Part shown: positions 24,719 through 34,647 of the stretch, one piece after another
Position numbering within the stretch: position 1 is the first letter of the stretch
How the letters are laid out: every line of letters begins with the position of its first letter
NCBI GenBank assembly: GCA_015520045.1
Contig: WAQW01000025.1
Span: 1-41,460, forward strand
Reading direction: 5' to 3'
DNA length: 41,460 nucleotides
From: Thermoplasmata archaeon
GTDB taxonomy: Archaea; Thermoplasmatota; Thermoplasmata; Thermoplasmatales; Thermoplasmataceae
Position numbers and translations under genes: made by a program
The notes under the pieces: generated by a model
Database searches by the model: none
Told to the model about the DNA's origin: nothing
What the model saw: the letters and a program-made list of their open reading frames with translations, nothing else

Positions 24719-25024
24719 TACCGGGCCAGTCCCAATCGGACCGGATGTCCTGCAGAGTTTCCCCCTGATTTTCTTCGGTTCCGCGATCCTTCAGCATCTA
24801 GAGTCCAGCTTACCGTTGCTCCCTTCCGGTCCTGGCGGGTTAGGCTGGTAAGCATACAACCTACATTCCTGCGATTGTAGATCATATGGCCTCCGATCCA
24901 AAGGGACGAAACTTCATAAGAGCCTCAAGGCTCTGCAGAAGTCCGGTTGCCCTCTTGGGACCGTCACCCCCGCATCTAGGCTTCGGGTTACAGAGAGTGC
25001 CTGGCTCCCCGGTCAAGCCCGGTA
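24719..25024 (-). ncRNA. Signal recognition particle (7S) RNA
   Basis: On the minus strand the helix 8 hallmark CCAGGACCGGAAGGGAGCA is present (about 24826-24844), including the GGAA tetraloop and the SRP54-binding internal loop. The 5' TACCGGGC (25024-25017) pairs with 3' GCCCGGTA (24726-24719) as the closing helix, giving 306 bases, the usual archaeal size. The region is clearly richer in G and C than its flanks. The RNA scaffolds SRP19 and SRP54, which target membrane proteins to the translocon. Ends are inferred from the closing helix and could differ by a few bases. Confidence 0.92.
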
Positions 25025-25410
25025 TTACCGTATATGCATTCATGATAAAAAAGGTTGCACTTCCCTCTTCAACCCCTCCAGACAGCAATAAGCAGGCGAT
25101 AGGGAACGCACAGCACAAATACGTTGTTATTTCATCTATCATCAACAACAGAGTAAGTAATGTAGTGGATCCCATAACAATAATAAAAAAAGGGGATGAG
25201 CTTTCAGGCATGATTCACGCTGTATGAAAAATAAGGTATGGCAATCGCACTTAAGCTACTGGACGCTTTTGTCGCTGATCTGCAACCTTTGAAACAAAGC
25301 CCCTCAAATTGATCTATTATATCAACATAATTAAAATAATCCCTATAATACTGTTTCTCTATGCAAAAGAACTTTATTTGTCGGTGAGCTAACCTAATTG
25401 GTGCTTACTC
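25025..25410. other. Intergenic region between the SRP RNA and sdhA
   Basis: It contains the SRP RNA promoter and, near 25372-25378, a CTTTATT element that may serve sdhA. A 61-codon plus-strand frame (25042-25227) opens with MIKKVALPSS, but the opposite strand is also open, it has no SD, and no family is recognised, so I do not call it. Confidence 0.35.
25044..25052 (-). promoter_or_regulatory. TATA box for the SRP RNA
   Basis: TTTTTTATC on the minus strand is centred about 24 bases upstream of the inferred 5' end of the SRP RNA at 25024. Confidence 0.45.
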
Positions 25411-27114
25411 ATGGAGAAAATAAAGGAGGATATTATCATCCTTGGTGGTGGCATGGCGGGATTGCGGGCTGCTGTCGCCGCTGCTGAATACAGTGACAAA
25501 CTCTCTGTTGGCGTTGTTTCCAAACTTTATCCCCTCCGTTCTCACTCCGTATCGGCTGAAGGGGGAACAAGTGCGGTTCTGGACCCGAAGGACAGCTTCG
25601 ATATGCATGCTTTTGATACCATAAAAGGCTCAGATTATCTGGCCGATCAGGATGCCGTCGAAGAATTTGTTCGTCTTGTTCCAGAACAGATCTATACCAC
25701 GGATCACTGGGGATGCCCCTGGAGCAGAAATCCAGATGGTACCATATCTCAAAGAGATTTTGGAGCATTAAGCTTCCCCAGAGCCACATTTGCCGCTGAC
25801 AAAACTGGTTTCCACGTGATGCAGACTCTGTTTAGTAGAGCCCTAATGCATCCAAACATACACTTCTACAACGAGTACTTCGCCACATCCCTGTTTATAG
25901 AGGATAACCGGCTGAATTCCGTTACCGCATTCAACCTCAGGACAGGAGATTTTGTGGTGTTTCAGAGTAAATCATTTATCTTCGCAGCGGGTGGTGCTGG
26001 TAGGCTGTTTCAGTTCAGCACATATGCTCATTCAGTATCCGGAGATGGTGACGCACTCGCATACAGAGCAGGAATTCCACTGAAGGACCTCGAATTCATA
26101 CAGTTTCATCCAACCGGACTGGTCCCCTCCGGGATTCTGATCACCGAGGCGGCCAGAGCGGAGGGAGGGATTCTTCTCAACTCTGAAAATGATCGATTTA
26201 TGAAAAAATATGCCCCGCACAAGCTTGAAAAAGCCTCCAGAGATGTTGTTTCCAGAGGGATGATGTGGGAAATTCTAGCTGGAAGGGGGATCAAGGGTAA
26301 ATACGGAGATACGGAATATATCCATCTTGATCTCCGGCACATAGCTGACAAACTCGATGAACGGCTTCCCATGATCACAGAGATTGCTCGAAAGTTCAAC
26401 GGCATTGATGCCCATACTGAGCTGCTACCTGTTCATCCCGCAGCCCATTACACAATGGGCGGGATTGATTCCAATGTGAAAACGACCACATCTATCCCGG
26501 GAATATTCGCTGCTGGAGAGAATGCCTGTGTCAGTATACACGGTTCCAATCGTCTGGGTTCGAATTCTACAAACGAATGTCTTGCTCTCGGAAATGTTGC
26601 TGGGATCGCAGCTGCAAAATATGCGCTGGAACATGACATCCCCTCTCTTGTTAGCCGAAATGTCGAGCTTGAGGAGAAGAGAATATGGGACGATATCCTC
26701 CGAAGAGATGGGGGAGAGAATGTTGCTAAGATCAGAGACGATCTGAGAAACAACATGGACAGAAATGTCGGTGTTTTTAGGACAGAAGAGGGCTTGACGA
26801 GGTCTCTAAAAAATATTGAGAATCTGAAAAGTAGATATGCAAACATCACCATCCAAGATAAATCCCGAGTCTTTAACATGGAGCTCGAGTGGGCACTAGA
26901 ACTCGGTTTTATGCTTGACCTGGCGGAGATTATAACAAAAGGGGCTCTCCTCAGGAAAGAGAGCAGAGGTGCTCACTACAGAGATGATTTCCCCAAGAGG
27001 GATGATCTTAATTTCCTGAAACACACCATAGCAACATATTCGAAAGATGGTCCGATCATTTCCTACAGGCCAGTGGTTATCACAAAGTGGCAACCGACTG
27101 AGAGGTCTTATTGA
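25411..27114 (+). CDS. sdhA: Succinate dehydrogenase flavoprotein subunit
   Basis: A complete 567-residue SdhA that oxidises succinate to fumarate. The FAD site is IILGGGMAGLRAAVAA at the N-terminus. The covalent-FAD histidine lies in LRSHSVSAEGGTSAVL (about 43-58). The substrate and capping regions include FIQFHPTGL, EGGILLNSENDRFM, HYTMGGIDSN and GSNRLGSNSTNECL. The C-terminal helical domain ends normally. It is the first gene of sdhABCD, complex II of the respiratory chain on the cytoplasmic side of the membrane. The start is ATG at 25411, after a TTTATT element about 35 bases upstream. Fumarate reductase is the alternative use of the same enzyme. Confidence 0.96.
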   Translation: MEKIKEDIIILGGGMAGLRAAVAAAEYSDKLSVGVVSKLYPLRSHSVSAEGGTSAVLDPKDSFDMHAFDTIKGSDYLADQDAVEEFVRLVPEQIYTTDHWGCPWSRNPDGTISQRDFGALSFPRATFAADKTGFHVMQTLFSRALMHPNIHFYNEYFATSLFIEDNRLNSVTAFNLRTGDFVVFQSKSFIFAAGGAGRLFQFSTYAHSVSGDGDALAYRAGIPLKDLEFIQFHPTGLVPSGILITEAARAEGGILLNSENDRFMKKYAPHKLEKASRDVVSRGMMWEILAGRGIKGKYGDTEYIHLDLRHIADKLDERLPMITEIARKFNGIDAHTELLPVHPAAHYTMGGIDSNVKTTTSIPGIFAAGENACVSIHGSNRLGSNSTNECLALGNVAGIAAAKYALEHDIPSLVSRNVELEEKRIWDDILRRDGGENVAKIRDDLRNNMDRNVGVFRTEEGLTRSLKNIENLKSRYANITIQDKSRVFNMELEWALELGFMLDLAEIITKGALLRKESRGAHYRDDFPKRDDLNFLKHTIATYSKDGPIISYRPVVITKWQPTERSY

Positions 27115-27123
27115 GGCGATCGT

Positions 27124-27849
27124 ATGGTTGAGGAATATGAATTTGAAATTAAGAGAAAGGATGAATCGGGTAAAGTGTATTATCAGACGTACAGGGTTCC
27201 AAAGGATCAAATATCAACAGTGCTAGAGGGTCTTCTGTACATAAAGGAAAATATAGATCATACGCTTGATTTCAGGTATTCGTGCAGAATGGAGATTTGT
27301 GGGAGCTGCGGAATGGAGATCAACGGAAAGCCAAGAACTGCGTGCTCAACGATCGTCAAACAGTTGAAGAAGGATCATGTCAAGATTGAACCCCTGAAGC
27401 ACTACAGGGTCATAAAGGACCTGGTGGTTGATATGGATCCCTTTTTCGAGAAGTACAAGGAGGTTAAGCCGTACATCATCAGGAACGATGATGGCGTTTA
27501 CGACCGGGAACTGAAACAGACCCCGGAACAGTTCTATGAGTATGCTAACTATTCCATGTGCATCAAATGTGGATTGTGTATGGCAGCGTGCCCAATTGTT
27601 GGCTCAGATCCTCAGTATCTCGGTCCAGCGCCATTGGCCGCTGCCTGGAGGTTCATAGCAGACAACAGAGACGAGGGAGCGAAGTATCGGGTTGCTGTTA
27701 TAGATGGAGAGGAGGGGACTTCAAGATGCCACTTCTCCGGAGAATGTACTGAAGTCTGCCCGAAGGGCGTCGATCCTTCATTTGCCATTCAGAAGTTGCG
27801 GAAGGTTTCGTTTAAGATCGAGCTTGCAAGTTTGTTTGGGAGGAGCTGA
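27124..27849 (+). CDS. sdhB: Succinate dehydrogenase iron-sulfur subunit
   Basis: A 241-residue protein with all three clusters. The [2Fe-2S] ligands are in CRMEICGSCGMEINGKPRTAC (split: CRMEICGSCG, then PRTAC), about 60-80. The [4Fe-4S] ligands are in CIKCGLCMAACP (about 147-158). The third cluster is in SRCHFSGECTEVCPKGVDP (about 201-219), matching the usual RCH....CT..CPKG pattern. It links FAD to quinone reduction at the membrane anchor. SD GAGGCGAT lies between sdhA and this ATG, and sdhC begins two bases after its stop. Confidence 0.96.
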   Translation: MVEEYEFEIKRKDESGKVYYQTYRVPKDQISTVLEGLLYIKENIDHTLDFRYSCRMEICGSCGMEINGKPRTACSTIVKQLKKDHVKIEPLKHYRVIKDLVVDMDPFFEKYKEVKPYIIRNDDGVYDRELKQTPEQFYEYANYSMCIKCGLCMAACPIVGSDPQYLGPAPLAAAWRFIADNRDEGAKYRVAVIDGEEGTSRCHFSGECTEVCPKGVDPSFAIQKLRKVSFKIELASLFGRS

Positions 27850-27851
27850 AA

Positions 27852-28265
27852 ATGGTTGAAGCGAATAAAGAGATTAAGGAAGGTATCTGGTCCTGGGTTA
27901 AGTTCCTGAGAAAAGGAATAGGATATTTCGCTTTTGCGTTGCATAGATTGACTGGTATAGTTATTCTGTTTTACCTTTATCTGCATTATACTGTCCTTTC
28001 AAATCTTCTGAGAGGACAGGCATCTTACAATGCAATAGTCAGATCCATCACATATGGACCCTATGACAGTTTCCTTGTTCTTGATTTTCTCCTAGCATTG
28101 GTGATATTCTACCATGGCGCCAACGGGGTTCGTTTGGCTCTCAACGAGTTCGGAATTGGACTCAATCACAACAAAGCACTTTTCTATACCTTCGAGATAA
28201 TTGCGATGATCCTGCTCGGTATATTTGATTACTATGCACTTCAGTTTGTGGGGGTTGGTTTCTGA
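27852..28265 (+). CDS. sdhC: Succinate dehydrogenase membrane anchor, cytochrome b-type (SdhC)
   Basis: A 137-residue protein with three membrane helices at about 33-53, 72-92 and 110-130. The first contains HRLTGIVILFYLYLHYTVLS, the HRxTG motif of the SdhC family with histidines that may bind heme b and quinone. It sits between sdhB (two bases upstream) and sdhD (TGATG junction), so the operon is translated as a unit. Heme binding is expected from the family and the two-His arrangement, but is not proven. Confidence 0.9.
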   Translation: MVEANKEIKEGIWSWVKFLRKGIGYFAFALHRLTGIVILFYLYLHYTVLSNLLRGQASYNAIVRSITYGPYDSFLVLDFLLALVIFYHGANGVRLALNEFGIGLNHNKALFYTFEIIAMILLGIFDYYALQFVGVGF

Positions 28266-28636
28266 TGGGAGCTAAAACGGAAATGAGGTATGGTTCACTG
28301 AGTAGATTCTTTCAAGCTATTACGGGATTGCTCATAATATTCTTTCTGGGTGTTCATCTTTTCGTGGCCCACATAAACTTTGGTCATCCGGTCGCATTCT
28401 TCAACTCTGTCCTTCTTCAGCTTAGAGATCCATGGTGGTTCGCATTCTTTCTCATCTTTGTGTATGTTATAACGTACCATGGTATAAACGGTCTCAAAAA
28501 CCTCATAGATGATACAAGCATAAGCGTCAGGGCGAAGAGGAGGATAGGCATCATCCTTTACATCATCTACTTCATCACCATAATATACGGAACAATACTG
28601 ACAATCCTGGTTGTACAGATACCCGTTCCTTCATAA
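28265..28636 (+). CDS. sdhD: Succinate dehydrogenase membrane anchor SdhD
   Basis: A 123-residue protein with three predicted helices: FFQAITGLLIIFFLGVHLFV (about 14-33), WWFAFFLIFVYVITYHGING (about 57-76), and IGIILYIIYFITIIYGTIL (about 94-112). Histidines in the first and second helices (GVHLF, YHGI) suit a heme- and quinone-binding anchor. It is translationally coupled to sdhC by the TGATG overlap. A T-rich tract after the stop, near 28640-28672, may end transcription. Confidence 0.88.
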   Translation: MGAKTEMRYGSLSRFFQAITGLLIIFFLGVHLFVAHINFGHPVAFFNSVLLQLRDPWWFAFFLIFVYVITYHGINGLKNLIDDTSISVRAKRRIGIILYIIYFITIIYGTILTILVVQIPVPS

Positions 28637-28796
28637 TCTTTCTTACATTTTATCAATATTTTTTGAGCCTATTCTTTAATGGGGAGTGCCATTCAAGTTA
28701 GGATCCGTTTCAACCGATGCGCAAGGAGAGTCACCAGATTCATTCGTGTAATGCAGGTCGTGTATTATCTCAGAAACTTTACTGTGCTCGAACGGC

Positions 28797-29909
28797 TTAA
28801 AGGACCGGGGGATTGCTTTTCCCATTTATGATATTTTCATAATAGCTGTTGATCTTCATCCTGAATGTCTCGAAGGAAAACTCCCTGCTTTTCCTGAGCG
28901 CTTTGCTGGACAGCTCCTCCCTGTTAACAACAGCATACCTGATTGAATTCGCAAGCTTCCTGTAATCGAAAGGATTGCTGGTTATTATGGCATCCCCAAA
29001 TGCCTCCTCAAACACGGGAATATCAGATGCAACGACTGGAAGGCCAACAGAGAGAGCTTCAGCTACCGGGTATCCGAACCCTTCCTCCACCGATGGGATC
29101 AGCATCACGTCACAGGCATTGTAAATCTCATTAATCGTTTCAGGTGAAACGTTCCTGAAGGAATAGTCCTTACCCAAAGATCGCCCAACCCTCACAAGAG
29201 CAAAATCATCGCCCAGATCATTCATAACTTTTGTTACCGTATCCAGATTCTTTCGTTTGTGCATTGATGATACCGAGAGGACGAGAATTTTATTGGTTGG
29301 AAGTCCAAGTTTCTCTCTCAATTCCTCACGGTTGCCTAAAGGTTTGAAATGATCACCAACAGGAGGATAGAGCGCAGAAATTTTACCCCTGAAACCGAAA
29401 TTTATCAGTGATTTCCTGACATAGTTGCTGTTAGTCAACACATTGGGAAATGAACTGTACATTCTGTAATTTTTGAGAATGGATCTCGAAAAGATCATAA
29501 AATTTATTCTTTCTCTGAGACCACCCATGTCGTCGGAATAAACACCGAATCGCAGGTTTGTTTCGGGGTTGTCGTGTACAGTCACCACAGTCCTTCCATC
29601 GGGAACCGTCAGGGGTCTTATGTTCTGATGAATATAATGGATTATGGTTTCCTCATCACTCCTTTCACGGATGAATTTGATTGCTCGTCTAAATCCTATC
29701 TTTCTAAGTAAAAGATTTACTGCGAAAATATTTTTGGAGATACCACCGAACAACACTCCCTTTATCTCAGAGTCCCACCTACCTGATCGGTTGCTCATCC
29801 TCAGATGAACGATCTCAACTGAACCATGAAAGGCCGATGCGATCTCCATTGTGTATTTGTAAATTGAAGTGAATGGCGGTGCGTAGTTTATCAGTATAAG
29901 TTTCTTCAT
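28797..29909 (-). CDS. Glycosyltransferase family 4 (GT-B)
   Basis: A 370-residue retaining GT-B enzyme. The N-terminal Rossmann domain has YAPPFTSIYKYTMEIA. The C-terminal domain has VLSVSSMHKRKNLDTVTKVM and the donor-binding PSVEEGFGYPVAEALSVG followed by LPVVASDIPVF, with the E(x7)E motif of the family. It transfers a sugar from a nucleotide donor; the acceptor is unknown. I chose the ATG at 29909 (MKKLILINY), because a TTAAATATT box lies about 26 bases upstream, over an in-frame TTG at 29927. It diverges from the flippase gene, and together with the rhamnose genes suggests surface glycan assembly. Confidence 0.87.
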   Translation of the reverse strand: MKKLILINYAPPFTSIYKYTMEIASAFHGSVEIVHLRMSNRSGRWDSEIKGVLFGGISKNIFAVNLLLRKIGFRRAIKFIRERSDEETIIHYIHQNIRPLTVPDGRTVVTVHDNPETNLRFGVYSDDMGGLRERINFMIFSRSILKNYRMYSSFPNVLTNSNYVRKSLINFGFRGKISALYPPVGDHFKPLGNREELREKLGLPTNKILVLSVSSMHKRKNLDTVTKVMNDLGDDFALVRVGRSLGKDYSFRNVSPETINEIYNACDVMLIPSVEEGFGYPVAEALSVGLPVVASDIPVFEEAFGDAIITSNPFDYRKLANSIRYAVVNREELSSKALRKSREFSFETFRMKINSYYENIINGKSNPPVL

Positions 29910-30251
29910 CTCCTTGCTTGATATCAAACCTCAATATTTAACAAAACCTATGGTGCACATCCTGTTTGGGCGAAGTATCTGGAATTCTTCCTGGTAACGT
30001 TGGTTGGCAAGGTAGCAGTTTACGAGAAAAAGCTGAAAGTAACCACCATCTCAAGTTTTTTTGGACATATGAATGGAACAGAAGGTAATGCACCATCACC
30101 TTTGCCATATCTTCCTAACAACCATTACCTGTCCAACGGAAGTTAAAAAAAGAGGCAAGGCCTTTAATGCAACAGAATTTTAACAAATGGTGAAGTTAAA
30201 CTCACATTTTATAGAGATTGTGTTTATAAATGCCCTCCGCATAACCGTGTA
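29910..30251. promoter_or_regulatory. Divergent promoter region between the glycosyltransferase and the flippase
   Basis: The minus strand shows TTAAATATT near 29931-29939 for the glycosyltransferase. The plus strand shows TTTATAAA at 30223-30230, about 26 bases before the TTG start at 30252. Nothing else is recognisable in the 342 bases. Confidence 0.5.
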
Positions 30252-31952
30252 TTGCAGGGGACAGAACAGTTTCACGAGGAAAGACGGATCGGAAGCGGTA
30301 CGGTGTTCCAGTACATCGGTTCGACTGCGATAACAGCTGGTGGGGCACTCTTTTATATTTTTGTGGTAAAGCTACTTCCCCAGGATACCGTGGGGACCAT
30401 ATCCCTGTTTCAGGCTATTATTGTGCTCTTCTCGGCGCTGTTCAGCCTGGGTCTTCCCTTCGCAGCAAAGCACTTCATCTCATATTATAGGGGAAAAACA
30501 TGTGCAGCTAGAAAAACAATAAGGATAATCTCTGTCCTGAGCCTGATCCTCGCGGTCTCATCTGGAGTTGCAATTTTCCTCTTCTCCGATAATCTGGCAA
30601 CCTACTTCTACCACGGGTCAAATAAACCCAGTTTCCTCATTCTGGTGAGGTTCCTGTTTCCGGTAGGAGCACTTACCCTCACGGGAGGAGTGTTAAACAG
30701 TATACTACTCGGGATGCAGAGGTATAGAGAAAGTGGACTCGCATCGATTGCAACTGCGCTGGGAGGTTATGCCTTTCCGCTCAGCCTCCTTCTCATATAC
30801 AGCTATGGACTGCCTGGTTCATCGCTTCTCTCCCTTATTGCTGAGAAGCTCGGCGGCAATCTGCCTGGCGTGGGCCCAAATCCCGCTTCGATCATAGTCC
30901 TTGGATGGTACTTCGGCTACACCTTCTCTCTTCTCGTATCAATAGCTTTCATTCTTGCAGCCATGAGAAGGGACTATCCCAAAAGAACAGTTATGAGAGA
31001 ATACGAAGATAACGTAAAGCTCACTACAACGATGATCAAATATTCACTGCCCATGTTCTTCTCATCAATAATTTCCGTGGGGGCCATATATGCAGACAGG
31101 CTCACCGTAGCATTCTATCTCCCACAGGCGGAGCTCGGTGTATATTCATTCGGTCTTCTGATCGCCACCGGGATCGGATTCCTTGTCAACCCTGTTAACA
31201 ATGTTCTGCTCCCAAAGATCTCTCAGTTTTTTGCAAGTAGAAATTTGTTCCTAATAAGGAGGGGTGTGGGGGTGACAGGCGATGTTATTTCATTCATATA
31301 CGTTCCTATGGCCCTCTTCATAATAGCCATAGCAAGAGGATTCGTCATAGTGCTGGGAAAACCCGATTACGTTGGCGCCGCAATGCCTTTCTCCATAATT
31401 CTTGGTACGTCCGCACTCTTTATCACACAGAGTGTATTAGTACAGGCACTGGCAGGAACGCGTAAAACACGCGTTTTTGTGCTTACGACAAGCTCCTCCC
31501 TTCTCTCAAATCTGCTTCTATCTGTATTGCTGATCCCACACTATGGGCTGATTGGAGCTGCCATTGGATTTTCGTCCATGTACATCGTGAGTTTTGTTAT
31601 ACTCTATTTCTTCGCCGGTAAACTTGGGGTGCGCGAATACCATATAAAGCGGCTTTTTAAGATATGGTTGTCAGCTATCGTGATGTTTCTTTCCGTTTTC
31701 ATAACCAGCAACTACATCCTCACTATCCCCACCATCCTTTATTCTAAAGTAATGGCTTACATAAGCCACGACATAATCAGACTTGTTTTGTACATTGTGG
31801 TTGGATTCCTCGTATATATAGCTATGATAAGGATGACAAAAGCGATTGAACGGCAGGAGATTGACTTCATATATCGATTTGTCCCAAAGAGACTTCAGTT
31901 CACAAGGCGGTATCTTGAATGGGTATTTTCCCCGAGGGAGAATTCTCCATGA
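30252..31952 (+). CDS. Wzx-like polysaccharide/lipid-linked oligosaccharide flippase
   Basis: A 566-residue polytopic protein of the MOP (MviN/MATE/Wzx) superfamily with about 14 membrane helices. The N-terminal pattern GSGTVFQYIGSTAITAGGAL and the central YSLPMFFSSIISVGAIYADRLTVAFYLP (shown here as YSLPMFFSSI, YADRLTVAFYLP) are typical of polysaccharide flippases. It would move a lipid-linked glycan across the membrane. The start is TTG at 30252 with a TATA box 26 bases upstream, suggesting a leaderless TTG start; no better in-frame start precedes it. Its neighbour is a divergent glycosyltransferase. The ligand is unknown. Confidence 0.85.
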   Translation: MQGTEQFHEERRIGSGTVFQYIGSTAITAGGALFYIFVVKLLPQDTVGTISLFQAIIVLFSALFSLGLPFAAKHFISYYRGKTCAARKTIRIISVLSLILAVSSGVAIFLFSDNLATYFYHGSNKPSFLILVRFLFPVGALTLTGGVLNSILLGMQRYRESGLASIATALGGYAFPLSLLLIYSYGLPGSSLLSLIAEKLGGNLPGVGPNPASIIVLGWYFGYTFSLLVSIAFILAAMRRDYPKRTVMREYEDNVKLTTTMIKYSLPMFFSSIISVGAIYADRLTVAFYLPQAELGVYSFGLLIATGIGFLVNPVNNVLLPKISQFFASRNLFLIRRGVGVTGDVISFIYVPMALFIIAIARGFVIVLGKPDYVGAAMPFSIILGTSALFITQSVLVQALAGTRKTRVFVLTTSSSLLSNLLLSVLLIPHYGLIGAAIGFSSMYIVSFVILYFFAGKLGVREYHIKRLFKIWLSAIVMFLSVFITSNYILTIPTILYSKVMAYISHDIIRLVLYIVVGFLVYIAMIRMTKAIERQEIDFIYRFVPKRLQFTRRYLEWVFSPRENSP

Positions 31953-32188
31953 TCCTGCCAGCTCTCTCAGACCGACGGAATAGGGGATCGGTTTTCCGAG
32001 GAGTAGTGAACGTTCGAGAGATTGCTTAAATACAGATATCCAAAATTTTCCATGAAAAGCTTTGATCAACGCCAGCATGAAAGCTTCAGTCTTCGATCTT
32101 CTGCCATCAACGAATAATGCCTTCGATGTTTTTCAGTGTTGCGCAATGGTTCTTACAAATGAAAACATTTATGTAGAAGAACAAACTT

Positions 32189-32731
32189 GTGGATAGCGTG
32201 TCAGGTTCGAGAATTGCAGAGATGCAGGGAAACATAGCTCTATCCCACATCGCCAGAAGGGACATTCAGAACAGGAAACTCAGGCGCCTCAACAGAGAAC
32301 TAACTAAGAAGATCTCCAATCTGGAAGATACTGTGAGAACGTACAGAGAAATGTACATTAGACAGATCGCTGAGATGGATAATTTCATGAAGGCAAAAGA
32401 AAGAGAGATGGAGAATATTTCCAGAAATGCTTCCAGGGAACTGATCAAACAGATGCTACCCTTTGTGGATTCAATGGATGCGGCCATAAAAACTGAGAAC
32501 TCCGATGGTATTCGAACGCTGAAGGATCAATTACTTAAGATACTGTCTCCTTATGGTTTTAAGGAGATTGAAACGATAGGTAGAAAATTTGATCCCTATT
32601 TGCACGAGGCAATAGGGATGGTGGAATCTGATGAGGACGGATTGGTCCTCGAGGAGATGCAAAAGGGGTATACCCTTAATGGAGAGGTTCTGAGAACATC
32701 AAAAGTCATAGTAGGTAAAGGGAGGAAATAA
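32189..32731 (+). CDS. grpE: GrpE, nucleotide exchange factor for DnaK
   Basis: A 180-residue protein. A long coiled-coil helix (about 25-85) with [22 protein letters not shown] is followed by the exchange-factor beta domain FGFKEI-type segment, here [22 protein letters not shown], quoted in parts: [20 protein letters not shown], and ending [14 protein letters not shown]. It drives ADP release from DnaK. The start is GTG at 32189. An ACATTTATGT element about 20 bases upstream may be the promoter; the spacing is a little short for a leaderless start. It lies two bases before dnaK. Confidence 0.94.
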   Translation: MDSVSGSRIAEMQGNIALSHIARRDIQNRKLRRLNRELTKKISNLEDTVRTYREMYIRQIAEMDNFMKAKEREMENISRNASRELIKQMLPFVDSMDAAIKTENSDGIRTLKDQLLKILSPYGFKEIETIGRKFDPYLHEAIGMVESDEDGLVLEEMQKGYTLNGEVLRTSKVIVGKGRK

Positions 32732-32733
32732 AT

Positions 32734-34632
32734 ATGTCAAAGATTATAGGTATAGATTTGGGAACAAGCAATTCGGCTGCCGCGGTTGTTATATCAGGGC
32801 GACCAACGGTCATTCCAAGCGCAGAAGGTGTATCCATAGGTGGAAAGTCATTTCCCAGTTATGTTGCATTCACAAAGGATGGTGAACTTCTGGTGGGGGA
32901 ACCCGCGAGAAGGCAAGCTCTGCTCAACCCAGAAGGAACCGTTTATGCTGCCAAGAGAAAGATGGGTACCGATTTCAAGTACAAGATTTTTGGAAAGGAG
33001 TATACCCCTCAGCAGATATCGGCTTTCATCCTCCAGAAGATAAAGAAGGATGCTGAGGCTTTCCTGGGAGAACCGGTAAACGAAGCTGTCATAACCGTTC
33101 CAGCGTATTTTGACGATAATCAGAGGCAGGCTACCAAGGATGCGGGCATAATCGCCGGTCTTGACGTGAAAAGGATAATCAATGAACCCACTGCAGCATC
33201 ACTGTCATATGGCATCGACAAGCTTCAGGAATCACAGAAGATTCTGGTGTACGATCTTGGTGGAGGTACTCTCGATGTAACGGTCATGGATTTTGGTGAT
33301 GGAGTATTTCAGGTGCTTTCAACGTCAGGAGATACCCACCTTGGTGGAACCGATATGGATGAAGCCCTTGTTAAGTTTCTAATGGATGATTTCAAGTCCA
33401 AGGAGGGAGTTGACCTCAGTGAAGACAGAAATGCCTACATAAGGCTGAGAGATGCTGCTGAAAAAGCTAAGATTGAGCTTTCGAGTACCATGACCACGGA
33501 AATAAACATCCCCTACATAACACAGGGCAAAGATGGTCCAAAGCATCTCCAGTACACACTTCACAGGAGCAAGTTTGAAGAGTTGATCAGACCGATCATT
33601 GAGAGATCAAATGGGCCTCTTGAAACTGCGTTGAAAGCCGCAAAGCTGACGAAGGATGACCTCACAAAGATCATACTTGTAGGTGGGCCCACCAGAATTC
33701 CCCTTGTGAGAAAATACATTGAGGACTACTTCGGAAAGAAGGTTGAAGGTGGTGTTGACCCGATGGAGTGTGTCGCAATTGGAGCTGCACTTCAGGGGGC
33801 CGTAATCAGCGGTGAGATCAAGGATATTGTTCTTCTCGATGTCACGCCCCTAACACTTGGGGTGGAGACTCAGGGAGGTATTGTTGCCCCCATCATTCCC
33901 GCAAATACCACAATACCCACAAAAAAATCGCAGATATTTACAACCGCCGCGGATATGCAGACCGCTGTTACGATCCATGTGGTTCAGGGAGAGCGCCCAA
34001 TGGCGGCTGACAACATTTCACTGGGAATGTTCAATCTTGTGGGCATTCCACCGGCACCAAGAGGGGTTCCACAAATAGAGGTTACGTTCGATATTGATGC
34101 CAATGGCATCATAAACGTATCGGCGGTTGACAAGGGAACCGGCAAAAAGCAGGGGATCACAATATCCGCCACGAATAAGCTCTCCAAAGAAGAGATCGAG
34201 CGCATGAAGCAGGAAGCACAGAAGTTCGCTGAGGAGGACAAGAAGAAGCGTGAACTTATTGAACAGATAAACGTTGCAGAAAGTCTCATATACACCACTG
34301 AAAAAACACTAAACGAGGCGGGAGACAAAATCGATTCAAAAACCAAGGACGAGATTAAGGAAGAGATAAAGAAAACAAGAGAAGCTATCGATTCAAAGGA
34401 TCTGTCCAAGATAAAAGAAGCTGTTGAAAAACTCAGCAAGAAAGTGCAGGATGCGGGCGCGAAGATTTATCAGGCAGCGGGTTCCGAAAATACGGCGACC
34501 GCATCTCAGGCATCTCAGGCGTCAGAGACTTCCACAACTGCTGATGCAGAAGAGGTGACGATTGAGGAGCCGGAAGAAGATTCCCGGAATAAGGATTCTG
34601 AGAACAAAGAAGAAAGTGAGAAATCCTCCTAG
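32734..34632 (+). CDS. dnaK: Hsp70 chaperone DnaK
   Basis: A complete 632-residue Hsp70. The ATPase domain opens with [17 protein letters not shown] and includes [17 protein letters not shown] and [20 protein letters not shown], quoted as [17 protein letters not shown]. The linker [16 protein letters not shown] precedes the substrate-binding domain, with [19 protein letters not shown], and a helical lid. The end is a Ser/Thr/Glu-rich tail. It lacks the 24-residue insertion typical of Gram-negative proteins, which fits archaeal and Gram-positive-like DnaK. Archaeal hsp70 genes are widely held to have been acquired from bacteria. It is the middle gene of grpE-dnaK-dnaJ. Confidence 0.97.
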   Translation: MSKIIGIDLGTSNSAAAVVISGRPTVIPSAEGVSIGGKSFPSYVAFTKDGELLVGEPARRQALLNPEGTVYAAKRKMGTDFKYKIFGKEYTPQQISAFILQKIKKDAEAFLGEPVNEAVITVPAYFDDNQRQATKDAGIIAGLDVKRIINEPTAASLSYGIDKLQESQKILVYDLGGGTLDVTVMDFGDGVFQVLSTSGDTHLGGTDMDEALVKFLMDDFKSKEGVDLSEDRNAYIRLRDAAEKAKIELSSTMTTEINIPYITQGKDGPKHLQYTLHRSKFEELIRPIIERSNGPLETALKAAKLTKDDLTKIILVGGPTRIPLVRKYIEDYFGKKVEGGVDPMECVAIGAALQGAVISGEIKDIVLLDVTPLTLGVETQGGIVAPIIPANTTIPTKKSQIFTTAADMQTAVTIHVVQGERPMAADNISLGMFNLVGIPPAPRGVPQIEVTFDIDANGIINVSAVDKGTGKKQGITISATNKLSKEEIERMKQEAQKFAEEDKKKRELIEQINVAESLIYTTEKTLNEAGDKIDSKTKDEIKEEIKKTREAIDSKDLSKIKEAVEKLSKKVQDAGAKIYQAAGSENTATASQASQASETSTTADAEEVTIEEPEEDSRNKDSENKEESEKSS

Positions 34633-34647
34633 AGCTATGTGGGCAAG

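Noticed and set aside
24374-24880. A 168-codon plus-strand ORF
   Set aside because: It is antisense to the HD gene and part of the SRP RNA.
25042-25227. A 61-codon plus-strand ORF (MIKKVALPSS) next to the SRP RNA
   Set aside because: Its start overlaps the SRP promoter, the opposite strand is also open over the same stretch, and no family or SD supports it.
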